Source: Cryobacterium sp. Y50
GTDB lineage: Bacteria > Actinomycetota > Actinomycetes > Actinomycetales > Microbacteriaceae
DNA length: 64,000 nt
Reading direction: 5' to 3'
Assembly (NCBI RefSeq): GCF_002929805.1
Contig: NZ_PJJM01000088.1
Span: 20,200 to 84,199, forward strand
The notes under the pieces: generated by a model
What the model was told of the DNA's origin: nothing
What the model saw: the letters and a program-made list of their open reading frames with translations, nothing else
Database searches by the model: none
Made by a program: the position numbers and the translations under genes
Shown: positions 9,350 to 17,540 of the stretch, one piece after another
Numbering within the stretch: the first letter of the stretch is position 1
Layout of the letters: each line of letters starts with the position of its first letter

Positions 9350-9431
9350 GGCCTGCTTCTTAATCGTTGTCGATGCGGGGCTGACCACGACGATCACAGT
9401 CTGCGCGGGCGGGACCCGCGGCATCCGATGA
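9350..9431 (-). pseudogene. Fragment resembling the NERD gene
   Basis: Read in the + direction, 9350-9431 aligns with about 2350-2425 inside the NERD gene: both contain a CTTCTT-ATCG start, GGGGCTGACCA, CGATCAC and GGCATCCG in the same order and spacing, with scattered mismatches. It therefore corresponds to a minus-strand remnant of a NERD-like gene, in the same orientation as the intact copy. It has no open frame of its own. The two copies bracket the 7-kb antitoxin remnant and DUF6361-PLD-helicase segment, which suggests that segment came in by recombination at this gene. Confidence 0.5.
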
Positions 9432-9558
9432 CGCCTAGCGGCGAATGCCGTGCCGCTCGGCGCCGGAGTGTTTGTCGCCAGAAAGCGGGGCGGCTGGGAG
9501 GCTTTGCTCAGGAGCGGCTGGACACAATAGAAACCCCAGCCAAACCGAAGGGCCCCCT

Positions 9559-10386
9559 ATGAGCAATTTCCAGCGCATTCTGAGCATGGCAGCAAAAGCC
9601 CTTGAACAGAAAGGGCAGCCGTCGTCGGGCGGGTCAGGCAAGACGGATTGGCGCGAGATGGTGCGCACCGCAGCCGACAAGGTCACCGGAGACAGCAAGC
9701 CCCCGGCGAACAACGTGCAGCGCAGCGCCGCTCCCCTCTCTGGTTCGAACGTGAGCGCCCAAGACCGCGCGGCCATCGCCCGCTACGACTATCTGTTGCA
9801 GACCGCGCAGCCCCAGCAGCTTGAGCAGGTTCACCGCGACGCCTTCGCGCGGCTCACGCCGGCGCAACGCGACGAGGTCAACGCCCAGCTGCGCGCAGAG
9901 CTGCCCTCCAACGAATATCCGGCATCGACCAGTCCGGACGACCTGGCCCGATCGGCCACCCGCGGCGAAGCCCAGAATCCCGGCTTCCTGAAGAAACTGT
10001 TCGCCAAACCGTCCGGCCGAGGAGCCGCCAGCGCACTTGCCGGAGCGGGTGTCGCCGCTGCCGGGATCGGTGCTGTCGGGATCGGTGCCGGCGGACTACT
10101 TGCCGCCGTCGCCGGTGGCGCGGTGCTCAGCACTGTGGCCGGGCCCCTCCTGGAACAGGCTGCGGGACTGGGCGTCGATTTTGAGAGCCTCGCCGGCGGT
10201 CTCGAAGGAATCACCCAGGGCGTCGATGTCGAAAACCTCGCCGGCGGTCTCGAGGGAGTCACCCAGGGCTTCACCGACGGCGCGGGCGAGTACGCGACCG
10301 GACTGGGCGAGCAGGTGTCTGATTTGGGATCGAACTTTGAGATCCCCGGCCTCTCGGCACTCGGCAACTTGTTTGGCCGCGACTAG
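9559..10386 (+). CDS. Hypothetical protein with Gly/Ala-rich hydrophobic segment and internal repeat
   Basis: The 275-residue product starts MSNFQRILSMAAKALEQKG. A charged, soluble N-terminal half is followed at about residues 155-200 by a very Gly/Ala-rich hydrophobic stretch that could span a membrane. After it comes a tandem repeat of about 14 residues (SLAGGLEGITQGVD and NLAGGLEGVTQGFT) and a Gly-rich tail ending LFGRD. I chose ATG 9559 because the upstream extension (to 9445) has no sensible sequence; the ribosome site is weak. I do not recognise the family. It sits alone between the defence-like region and the LysE gene. Confidence 0.7.
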   Translation: MSNFQRILSMAAKALEQKGQPSSGGSGKTDWREMVRTAADKVTGDSKPPANNVQRSAAPLSGSNVSAQDRAAIARYDYLLQTAQPQQLEQVHRDAFARLTPAQRDEVNAQLRAELPSNEYPASTSPDDLARSATRGEAQNPGFLKKLFAKPSGRGAASALAGAGVAAAGIGAVGIGAGGLLAAVAGGAVLSTVAGPLLEQAAGLGVDFESLAGGLEGITQGVDVENLAGGLEGVTQGFTDGAGEYATGLGEQVSDLGSNFEIPGLSALGNLFGRD

Positions 10387-10482
10387 ACAATACCGACGAA
10401 GGCGGCTTCGCTAGCAGCCGGCCGGGACTCGGCCGGGGTCTGTGTCGCCATCGGCACGATGGCACTCGCGCTACGCTAACGT

Positions 10483-11106
10483 GTGCAACTTTCCCTCTGG
10501 CTGGCCCTCGTGGGCGCCGGCGTGCTAATCAGCTTCACCCCCGGCGCCGGTGCGATCAACACCATGAACAACTCGCTCACCAGCGGATTTCGCCGTTCGA
10601 TCTGGGGAATTTTCGGGCAGCAGGCTGCACTAATCGTGCACATCATCGTGGTGGCACTCGGCGTCGGGGTACTCGTCTCCGGCTCACCCATACTCTTCAA
10701 CGTCATCCGCTACGCCGGAGCCGCCTACCTGGTGTTTCTGGGCATCCGTTTAATTCTGCAAAAACCCGACCCGTCTCGCGATACAACCGTGACGTTGACC
10801 CGGGAGCCAGCCTGGTCAATGTTTCGCCGCGGCCTATGGGTCAACCTGCTCAACCCCAAGGCTCTCGTGTTCTTTCTCGCGTTCATGCCGCAGTTCATCC
10901 AGCCGGAACAGCCGCTGCTCCCCCAATATCTCGTACTGACCGTCACCGTAGTACTGATCGACATCGTCGTGATGTGGCTGTTCTTCGCGATCGCGGCCAA
11001 ATCGTTTCAGCGCTTCACGAACACCACTCGCGGCCAGCTCATTCTCAACCGCACCTTCGGCCTGCTGTTCATAGCCGTCGCGCTGCTGCTGGCGCTGGTG
11101 CACTGA
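10483..11106 (+). CDS. LysE/RhtB-family amino acid exporter
   Basis: The 207-residue membrane protein has the LysE signature near the N-terminus (LISFTPGAGAINTMNNSL, residues 15-32) and about six hydrophobic segments, including AAYLVFLGIRLILQK and the conserved NPKALVFFLAFMPQF block. Family members export amino acids or related small molecules by proton exchange. The start is GTG at 10483 in GTGTGCAACTTTCC, with no strong ribosome site. A damaged near-identical copy lies at 29266-29662 in the same orientation; by my count about 13 mismatches fall in about 330 aligned bases. The intact copy borders the left end of the dicarboxylate island. The substrate cannot be told from sequence. Confidence 0.85.
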   Translation: MQLSLWLALVGAGVLISFTPGAGAINTMNNSLTSGFRRSIWGIFGQQAALIVHIIVVALGVGVLVSGSPILFNVIRYAGAAYLVFLGIRLILQKPDPSRDTTVTLTREPAWSMFRRGLWVNLLNPKALVFFLAFMPQFIQPEQPLLPQYLVLTVTVVLIDIVVMWLFFAIAAKSFQRFTNTTRGQLILNRTFGLLFIAVALLLALVH

Positions 11107-11155
11107 GCGGGTAAACCCAGGCGCGCCTGACCATCAGCGCTCTCGGAATGAGCCA

Positions 11156-11212
11156 GCCGGTCGTCGTCGGGTCCCCGCGCGGATCGCGGAGCAAACCTCC
11201 GCCCGACCGGTT
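11156..11212. terminator. Possible long hairpin between convergent lysE and tarD
   Basis: Arms CCGGTCG (11158-11164) and CGACCGG (11204-11210) can pair around a GC-rich loop in the short gap between two convergent genes. There is no U tract, so this may not be a classical intrinsic terminator. Confidence 0.35.
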
Positions 11213-11214
11213 CC

Positions 11215-12396
11215 CTACAACGCGAGCGCCGGCTCCCCCAGCGCCCGCATGACCGAGTACAGGTCGGCTTTTCCCTCGAAGCCGATCCCGGGCAGGTTCG
11301 GCATCGTGATGAAGCCGTTCACCACCTCTGATCCATCGGGAAAACCTCCGAAGGGCTGGAACAGGTCGGGATAGCTCTCGTTACCACCGAGGCCGAGGCC
11401 GGCCGCGATGTTGAGGGACATCTGGTGGCCGCCGTGCGGGATACAGCGCGAGCGGGACCATCCGTTCTGCTCGAGCATATTGAGGGTGCGCAGGTATTCC
11501 ACGAGCCCGTAACTGAGCGCGCAGTCGAACTGCAGCCAGTCTTTCTCGGGTCGCAGGCCTCCGTAGCGAATGAGGTTGCGGGCGTCCTGCATGGAGAACA
11601 GGTTCTCGCCGGTAGCGATGGGCTTGTCGTAGGCGGCGGCAACCGCCGCCTGCGCTTCGAAGTCCAGGGGATCGACGGGCTCTTCATACCAGAACAGGTC
11701 GTACTGCGAGAGCGCCCGAGCGTATTCCACGGCGGTCGCCTGGTCGAAACGACCGTTGGCGTCTACGGCCAGTCGCTGATGCGGTTCAAGCATGCCCAGC
11801 ACGGCTTCGATGCGCTGCAGGTCGTCGGCAAGCGGCGCTCCACCGATCTTGGCCTTCACCACGGTGTAGCCGCGGTCGAAATAGCTCTGCATCTCATCGG
11901 TCAGGCCGGTGAGGCCGCGCTCGGGCTGGTAGTAGCCGCCGGCGGCGTAGACGAAGACCTCACGGTTAGGCGTTCCCGTACCGAAACGCTCGGCCAGCAG
12001 CTGAAACAGCGGCTTTTCCTCGATCTTGGCCAAGGCATCCCAGACAGCCATGTCAACCGCGCCCACCGCGACGGATCGCTCACCATGCCCGCCGGGCTTT
12101 TCGTTGGTCATCATGGTGTTCCAGATGCGTTCCGGGTCGAAGTTGTCGCGCACCGGGTCGAGCAGGTCGACCGGGTCGGCTTCGAGCAGGCGCGGCAACA
12201 GACGCTCGCGAATGATGGCACCCTGGCCGTAACGCCCGTTGGAGTTGAAGCCATAGCCCACGACCGGGCGGCCATCGCGCACGACGTCAGTGACAACGGC
12301 GACCACGCTCAGGGTCATCTTGCTGAAATCGATAAAGGCGTTGCGAATCGGCGAGCTGATCGGCATGGTCTGCTCGCGCACATCAACGATTCTCAT
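11215..12396 (-). CDS. tarD: D(-)-tartrate dehydratase, enolase superfamily
   Basis: The 393-residue protein matches D-tartrate dehydratase closely in the parts I can recall: SSPIRNAFIDFSKMT at the N-terminus, GYGFNSNGRYGQG, EKPGGHGERSVAVG, and HGGHQMSLNIAAGLGLGGNE. The catalytic KxK is K181/K183 (VVKAKIGG) and the acid/base His is at 321 (IPHGGHQ). Metal ligands are D212 (VDANGRF), E238 or E239 (WYEEP) and E264 (TGENLF). It dehydrates D-tartrate to oxaloacetate with Mg2+ in the cytoplasm. Its start overlaps the stop of the upstream dehydrogenase gene by four bases, so they are one operon. Specificity for D-tartrate is a strong family-based inference, since nearly all active-site blocks agree. 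Confidence 0.9.
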   Translation of the reverse strand: MRIVDVREQTMPISSPIRNAFIDFSKMTLSVVAVVTDVVRDGRPVVGYGFNSNGRYGQGAIIRERLLPRLLEADPVDLLDPVRDNFDPERIWNTMMTNEKPGGHGERSVAVGAVDMAVWDALAKIEEKPLFQLLAERFGTGTPNREVFVYAAGGYYQPERGLTGLTDEMQSYFDRGYTVVKAKIGGAPLADDLQRIEAVLGMLEPHQRLAVDANGRFDQATAVEYARALSQYDLFWYEEPVDPLDFEAQAAVAAAYDKPIATGENLFSMQDARNLIRYGGLRPEKDWLQFDCALSYGLVEYLRTLNMLEQNGWSRSRCIPHGGHQMSLNIAAGLGLGGNESYPDLFQPFGGFPDGSEVVNGFITMPNLPGIGFEGKADLYSVMRALGEPALAL

Positions 12397-13502
12397 CGCA
12401 GAACAGCCTCGGCCGTCACTGTCGCGAAGGCGGCGGCGAGGGCATCGGAGACCTCTTCGGTGGTGGCGCGTCCGCCGAGATCGGGGGTGCGCACATCCGT
12501 TTCGAGCAGCACGTGGCCCATGGTGTCGACGAGCGCGGCGCCCGCTTCGGGGTGGCCGAGGTGGTCGAGCATCATCGACGCCGCCCAGACTTGACCAAGC
12601 GGGTTGGCCTTTCCTTGACCGGCAATGTCGGGTGCCGAGCCGTGCACCGGCTCGAACATCGAGGGGAACTCGCCCTCGGGGTTGAGGTTGGCCGAGGGCG
12701 CGATGCCGATGCTGCCGATGATGGCCGCGCCGAGGTCCGTGAGAATGTCGCCGAACAGGTTGGAGGCCACAATTACGTCGAAGCGGCCCGGGTCCAGTAC
12801 GAACAAGGCTGCGAGGGCGTCAATGTGATATTCCGAGATCTCCAGAAGCGGATGCTCCTGCCCCAGTTCGCGCAGAATCTCGTCCCAGAACGGCATGGTG
12901 TGAATGATGCCGTTGGACTTGGTGGCGCTGGCCAGGCGGCCCTCGCGCTGTTCGGCGAGGTTGATGGCATAGTTCATGGCCCTGGTAACGCCAAAGCGGG
13001 TGAAAATCGATTCTTGGATGGCGACTTCCTGCGGTAACCCGCGATAGAGACGTCCGCCGCTCTCGGAGTATTCGCCCTCGTTGTTTTCGCGCACGACCTG
13101 AAAGTCGATGCCGCCAGCCGGCACCTTGCGCAGCGGGCTTTCGATTCCGGGGAGGAGCTTGATCGGTCGCAGGTTGATGTATTGCTGGAACGCGCGCCGG
13201 ATGGGAATCAGCAGGCCCCACAGCGATACGTGGTCAGGAACGCCGGGAAACCCGACCGCGCCGAGCAAAATCTGGTCACACTCGGCGAGCTGTTCGATGC
13301 CGTCGGCGGGCATCATGGCCCCGGTGCGAGCGTAGTACTCGCAGCTCCAGTCAAAATTTTGCCATTCAAAAGCGAACCCGAAACGGTGGCCGGCCAGCTC
13401 GAGCAGGCGCTGTGCCGGGGGCATCACTTCGGTGCCGATTCCGTCGCCGGGAATGACGGCAATGCGGTGGGTGGGAATGGTCAGGTGGGTGGGAATGGTC
13501 AT
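12393..13502 (-). CDS. ttuC: Tartrate/D-malate dehydrogenase (isopropylmalate dehydrogenase family)
   Basis: This 369-residue NAD-dependent beta-decarboxylating dehydrogenase has the family N-terminus RIAVIPGDGIGTEV, the substrate-site Arg/Lys blocks (NLRPIKLLPG, DFQVVRENNEGEYS), and the metal-binding SNLFGDILTDLGAA. PVHGSAPDIAGQGKANP closes the NAD pocket. Homologues oxidise L-(+)- and meso-tartrate or oxidatively decarboxylate D-malate, which fits the adjacent D-tartrate dehydratase. ATG 13502 is preceded by a good GGAGGTAAC site. The first 36 bases are an 18-bp tandem duplication (encoding TIPTH twice), a small oddity at the start. Which substrate it prefers cannot be decided from sequence. 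Confidence 0.85.
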   Translation of the reverse strand: MTIPTHLTIPTHRIAVIPGDGIGTEVMPPAQRLLELAGHRFGFAFEWQNFDWSCEYYARTGAMMPADGIEQLAECDQILLGAVGFPGVPDHVSLWGLLIPIRRAFQQYINLRPIKLLPGIESPLRKVPAGGIDFQVVRENNEGEYSESGGRLYRGLPQEVAIQESIFTRFGVTRAMNYAINLAEQREGRLASATKSNGIIHTMPFWDEILRELGQEHPLLEISEYHIDALAALFVLDPGRFDVIVASNLFGDILTDLGAAIIGSIGIAPSANLNPEGEFPSMFEPVHGSAPDIAGQGKANPLGQVWAASMMLDHLGHPEAGAALVDTMGHVLLETDVRTPDLGGRATTEEVSDALAAAFATVTAEAVLR

Positions 13503-13566
13503 GGGGTTACCTCCAAGTTTGGATAGTTCGTTTGGGAAGGGTGAAGATCTGAATGCGCCACATTTC

Positions 13567-13983
13567 CTACGCGCCGGTGCCCGAACCACCCTCGTGCACG
13601 CTCACGGTCGGCTCGATGCCATCGGCACCGACAACCTCTCGCCAAGCCTCGAACCCACCCTGGAACGCTACGATGCCAGCCTCGGGCAGCGAGATCTCGA
13701 TCGCTTCCAGAATCTCGGTCGCCGACACCCCAAGGTCCAGAGCCACCCGGATATGGCTTTGGATGTGCCCCTTCGACGCGCGCATCACCGTGAGGCTCAC
13801 GATGAAGATGAGCTCCTTGGTACGCCGGTCCAGGGTGCGCTGGTCGAGGTACGCGGCCGACACCAGGTGATTCGCGGCCTGCAGCACCGGAAAATCCTGT
13901 TTCGCCATCACCTTGTGGTAATCGAGCACATAACCACGCTTGCGGGCCATCTCGTCGATGTAGTCCTGCGGGTTCTCAGACAT
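13567..13983 (-). CDS. Carboxymuconolactone decarboxylase (CMD/AhpD-like) family protein
   Basis: The 138-residue helical protein shows the CMD pattern: ANHLVSAAYLDQRTLDRRTKELIFIVSLTVMR, then HIQSHIRVALDLGVSATEILEAIEISLPEAG. The usual AhpD CxxC pair is missing; the position after the SLTV block reads MRASKGHIQSH, so the thiol peroxidase chemistry of AhpD is not expected. Similar non-Cys CMD proteins accompany aromatic or hydroxy-acid catabolic genes. The start overlaps the end of the upstream beta-hydroxyacid dehydrogenase gene by eight bases, so it is co-expressed with the tartrate genes. Precise function is unknown. Confidence 0.8.
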   Translation of the reverse strand: MSENPQDYIDEMARKRGYVLDYHKVMAKQDFPVLQAANHLVSAAYLDQRTLDRRTKELIFIVSLTVMRASKGHIQSHIRVALDLGVSATEILEAIEISLPEAGIVAFQGGFEAWREVVGADGIEPTVSVHEGGSGTGA

Positions 13984-14893
13984 GAACTGCTCCTTCTGAT
14001 TCGGATCGAATTGCTAGGGATCGAAGCTCGAACTGGTTGACGACTTCGACATAGCGCACGACCTCGGTATGGTCTAACAGCACGGTGTTCCCGAGCACCC
14101 GACGGGCCTCGGCGAGCACCCCCACGGTCGTGTCCGTGATCGGCGTGCTCATTCCGGCACCGAGCGCCTGAGCGATCGCCACGTCCTTGAGCATGAGGTC
14201 GAGCGAGAAACCGGAATCGAACGTGCCGTTCAGCACGTGTTTGGCGTACTTCACCTCGGTGGCCTGGCTGCGCCCGGTCGACGAATTCACTACGTCCAGC
14301 ATTACCGCAGCGTCGATGCCAAAGCTGCGCGCCACCGTGAAGATCTCGGCCGCAGCCGCGAGATTGGTGGCCGACAACAAATTATTGAGCGCCTTCGCGG
14401 CGTGCCCGGACCCGCTCGGCCCCACCACGGTGATGCGGGTGCCGAGCGGAGCCAGGTGTTCCATCGCCCGCTCCCGATCAGCCGCGAGCCCGCCCACCAT
14501 GATCGACAGCTCCCCGATGCTGGCCTTTGCCACCCCGCCGGACACCGGGGCATCCACGAACGCGATCCCGGCGGAAGCGGCCTGGGCGGCTAGCCGCTGC
14601 GTGCTCGCCGGCTCCGACGAGCCCATATCGATCACGAGGCCACCGGGCTCGAGCTGGGCGAGCAGCGCTACCACGACGGATTCGACGATACGGCTGTTGG
14701 GGAGCATCAGGATCACCGTGCGGATGCCTGCCGGAAGCTCCTCGAGCCCGGCCAGTGTCCGACCGCCCACCGCGGCGGCGAGCGTGGCGCTCGCCGCCGC
14801 ATCCACGTCGTAGAGCAGCACGTCACGACCGGGCGCATAGCGGCGAACCATCGGGTCGCCCATTTTGCCGAGGCCGATGAACAGTGTGGTCAT
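13976..14893 (-). CDS. NAD(P)-dependent beta-hydroxyacid dehydrogenase (3-hydroxyisobutyrate dehydrogenase family)
   Basis: The 305-residue protein begins with a Rossmann GLGKMGDPM (residues 7-15), has the family motif [24 protein letters not shown] with the conserved G-G, the catalytic Lys in GHAAKALNN, and a C-terminal helical dimer domain with LDLMLKDVAIA. Relatives reduce tartronate semialdehyde or oxidise 3-hydroxyisobutyrate. In a tartrate operon a hydroxy-acid or tartronate semialdehyde reductase role fits best. ATG 14893 follows AAAGGAGACATT, a clear ribosome site; a much longer open frame reaching 15628 crosses the MFS gene and is an artefact. A second family member occurs at 49003. 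Confidence 0.85.
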   Translation of the reverse strand: MTTLFIGLGKMGDPMVRRYAPGRDVLLYDVDAAASATLAAAVGGRTLAGLEELPAGIRTVILMLPNSRIVESVVVALLAQLEPGGLVIDMGSSEPASTQRLAAQAASAGIAFVDAPVSGGVAKASIGELSIMVGGLAADRERAMEHLAPLGTRITVVGPSGSGHAAKALNNLLSATNLAAAAEIFTVARSFGIDAAVMLDVVNSSTGRSQATEVKYAKHVLNGTFDSGFSLDLMLKDVAIAQALGAGMSTPITDTTVGVLAEARRVLGNTVLLDHTEVVRYVEVVNQFELRSLAIRSESEGAVHV

Positions 14894-14928
14894 AATGTCT
14901 CCTTTGACAGTGTGGAAAAGTACAGTGC

Positions 14929-16113
14929 TCAGGCCACGGGCACCGGGGGCGGAGTAGTTCGAGCCAGCACCACGGCGATGTATCCGGCCACGATCTGCAC
15001 CGCACCCACAATGATCCACAGCGCTACCTCGGGCACCGCCGCATAGAGCAAGCCGAATGCGAGCGGGCCGGCACCGCTGCCGATGTAGGTACCGATCTGC
15101 ATGATGCCCGTCGCGCTTGGCGTAGCCGGACCGGCCACGCGGGACACCACAAAGTGGGTGAGTCCGGGCCAGCCCCAGCCAATGCCGAGAGCCAGCAGCA
15201 TGCCCACCACGAAGGTCCACTGGGTGTCGACGGCCATGAGCAGCACCCCAACGCCGCCGACGCACATCATGGTGGCCACGGTCGCGAGGGCGAATTTGCT
15301 GTTTGCCCGATCGGCGATCCGTCCCACGATGACGCGCACGGTGACGCTGAGCAAACCGCCTACGCTCAAGAGGGTGCCCGCCCACGCTAGCGGCAGGCCG
15401 CGCTCGATGCCGGTGATCACCGCATACGCGGTGACGGCACCGGTGGCCGCGGCCGAGAGCGTGGTGACGCTCGTCATCAGCAGCAGGTACTTCATCAGCG
15501 CCGGTGTCAGCGGCACGTGTGAGCCGCCCTGCCGATGGCGCGAGAGTTCCCCGCGCGGTACCGACCACCAGAACAGCACGCCCACCGCGAGCGCGAACAA
15601 GCTCGCCAGACCGAAACCCCAATGCCACCCCAGGGTGAGCGCGAGCGCGGGCACGGCCAGCCCGGCCAGGAACGCGGAGAACGGGATCGCCGATTGCTTA
15701 ATACCGAACGCGGTCGCGAGCATACCGCGCCGCACCCGCAGGTTGATCAGCTGATTCGCCGCCGGGTGACTGATGCCATTGGACACCCCACCCACTCCAG
15801 CCCACACCAGCAGCCAAGCCCACGACGGCACCAAGAATGCGGCGCCCGCGAGGCTCAGCGCGCCGACGACCACCCCGAGGAGGGTTGCCGAGCGAATGCC
15901 CGACCACGACACGAGCCGGCCGGCCAGCAGGGACATCACCGCGGCCGAACCCCAGTAGCTGGCCACCGCCGCGCCGAGCACCCACTGTGGCGCCGGCACA
16001 TCGCGCTGGATCTGCACGAACAGGGCGCCAAGCAAGAATACCGGCAGCCCGCCAGTGATGGTGGCGCCCACCGCGAGCACCACCGCACGGGAGCCCGACT
16101 CGCGCCGGCGCAT
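14929..16113 (-). CDS. MFS transporter
   Basis: About 394 residues with twelve predicted hydrophobic segments. The loop after segment 2 reads AGRLVSWSGIRSATLLG, a variant of the MFS loop 2-3 motif, and GRIADRANSKFAL marks the corresponding loop of the second half. It lies in the membrane and should import or export an organic acid. It is in series with the tartrate genes downstream and follows the MmgE/PrpD gene with only three bases between its ATG and that stop, so one operon is likely. A GTG immediately before the ATG is an equally possible start. Substrate is unknown; tartrate or a related hydroxy acid is the natural guess. Confidence 0.8.
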   Translation of the reverse strand: MRRRESGSRAVVLAVGATITGGLPVFLLGALFVQIQRDVPAPQWVLGAAVASYWGSAAVMSLLAGRLVSWSGIRSATLLGVVVGALSLAGAAFLVPSWAWLLVWAGVGGVSNGISHPAANQLINLRVRRGMLATAFGIKQSAIPFSAFLAGLAVPALALTLGWHWGFGLASLFALAVGVLFWWSVPRGELSRHRQGGSHVPLTPALMKYLLLMTSVTTLSAAATGAVTAYAVITGIERGLPLAWAGTLLSVGGLLSVTVRVIVGRIADRANSKFALATVATMMCVGGVGVLLMAVDTQWTFVVGMLLALGIGWGWPGLTHFVVSRVAGPATPSATGIMQIGTYIGSGAGPLAFGLLYAAVPEVALWIIVGAVQIVAGYIAVVLARTTPPPVPVA

Positions 16114-16116
16114 CAC

Positions 16117-17520
16117 TTACGCACGAGAGGCAGTGACAGTATCTCTGGGCACTGCTACGCCTCCACCGAGCACTGTGGAGTCGTCGAGCTCGGACACGCT
16201 TGCGGCCAGTGCCTTCGCCGCGGGCGCCCCGATCAGCCCTTCCGCCTTCTGCACGATGTCGGCCCAGGTTGCCCGGTCGCCCGGCGCCCCACGGAAGGAA
16301 TTTTCGCTCTTCTCGATCACGGTTCCGTTTCGGAGCACAACCTGCACTTCGGCCTGCCACCGAGCCGGGAATGCGGCCTCGAGCGAGTCGCTGCGATAGC
16401 ACTCGACTTTTTCCATCCACTCCATTAACTCCGCGGCCACGGCAGGTGCGTCGTCGAACTGGTCGACAGTGGCGCGCCCGGTTGCGAGCGCGACCGCCGC
16501 GCCGAACGGCATATTGAACTGGGCGTCCACCGGCGTGTTGACCACGAGTTTGCGTGCCGCGGGCTCAGACACGAGCGAGGCACCGGCCCGGATCACGCCG
16601 ACCCGGATGCGTGCGACATCGTCGATGCCGAGCTTGGGGTTCTGCTTGCGAATGTCGCGCAGCAGGTCAATGTTGCCGTGCATATAGCGGCAGCAGGGGT
16701 AGAACTTGATCGAGGTATCGAGCGCGCTGCGGCCGAATTCGAGCGCCAACTGTCGGCCCTCGACCACGCCCGCGCCGTACTGCACGAGAAAGCCGTCTCG
16801 GCCCTCGATGGCCGTGGCCGGTGCGGTGAATCCGGCGGCGGCGAGCTTCGCGGCGCGAATACCCGTGGCCGCGGCATGCCCGGCGTTGAGCCGTTTGGTC
16901 CAGGAGCCGTCGGCCAGAAATTCGAGCGAACCAGACGCCATGTTCGCCGCCAGTCCGAGGGCATGCGCCGTCTGCTCCACCGTGAGACCGAGCAGCCGGG
17001 CCGCCGCCGCCGCGGCACCGAGGCAGCCGGCCACCCCCGTGGGGTGAAAGCCGCGCCCGTAGCTCTCGCGGGCACCGAGCAGCACGCCCACCGTGCACAT
17101 CACGTCGTAGCCCACGATGGCGGCTTGCAGTACCTCACCGGTGAGCGACTGCCGCGTGCTGGCGAGAGCGAGCACTGCCGGGAAGATGACGACGCCGGGG
17201 TGCAGCGAGGACTCCTCGAAGGTGTCATCGAGTTCGAGGCCGTGTGCGGTGATGCCGTTCACCAGGGCGGCGCTTTCCACCGTGGCAAAGCCGCTCGTAC
17301 CAGCTCCATCCACTCCGTGCAGGGCGGCCGGAAAGAAGGCCGTCGGCTGCTGCGATATTTCGACGGCGGCACGGGCAGCCACCGCCGAGTCGCGGTGAAA
17401 CCCGCCGCCGGTGATGGCGTGGTAGTCGAGCAGTAGCAGCCGCATCCACTCTGCAAGCTCGGGCGACACTGTGTGGTCGGCCACGGCGTGGGCGGCGAGA
17501 CGGTGTGAGACGGTACTCAT
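16117..17520 (-). CDS. MmgE/PrpD family protein
   Basis: The 467-residue protein carries the family landmarks: NGITAHGLELDDTFEESSLHPG near residues 85-105, GYDVMCTVG, HPTGVAGCLGAAAAAARLLGL, LNAGHAAATGIRAAKLAAAGFTAP and IKFYPCCRYMHG. The family includes 2-methylcitrate dehydratase, cis-aconitate decarboxylase and iminodisuccinate epimerase, all acting on di- or tricarboxylic acids. The GLELDD and CCRYMHG blocks are where substrate binds in PrpD-type enzymes. ATG 17520 has AAAGG seven bases upstream. It lies 20 bases after the fumarase gene in the same operon. Here it is more likely to dehydrate or isomerise a branched or hydroxylated diacid than to act in propionate metabolism, since prpB and prpC homologues are absent; this is inference. 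Confidence 0.8.
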   Translation of the reverse strand: MSTVSHRLAAHAVADHTVSPELAEWMRLLLLDYHAITGGGFHRDSAVAARAAVEISQQPTAFFPAALHGVDGAGTSGFATVESAALVNGITAHGLELDDTFEESSLHPGVVIFPAVLALASTRQSLTGEVLQAAIVGYDVMCTVGVLLGARESYGRGFHPTGVAGCLGAAAAAARLLGLTVEQTAHALGLAANMASGSLEFLADGSWTKRLNAGHAAATGIRAAKLAAAGFTAPATAIEGRDGFLVQYGAGVVEGRQLALEFGRSALDTSIKFYPCCRYMHGNIDLLRDIRKQNPKLGIDDVARIRVGVIRAGASLVSEPAARKLVVNTPVDAQFNMPFGAAVALATGRATVDQFDDAPAVAAELMEWMEKVECYRSDSLEAAFPARWQAEVQVVLRNGTVIEKSENSFRGAPGDRATWADIVQKAEGLIGAPAAKALAASVSELDDSTVLGGGVAVPRDTVTASRA

Positions 17521-17540
17521 GTCGGTGCCTTTCATAGCAA

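Noticed and set aside
11425..12594. A 389-codon plus-strand frame opposite the tarD gene
   Set aside because: Antisense to a gene with nearly complete family agreement; no motif or ribosome site.
14894..15628. A long N-terminal extension of the beta-hydroxyacid dehydrogenase
   Set aside because: The extension overlaps the MFS gene in another frame, and a strong ribosome site precedes the normal ATG at 14893.
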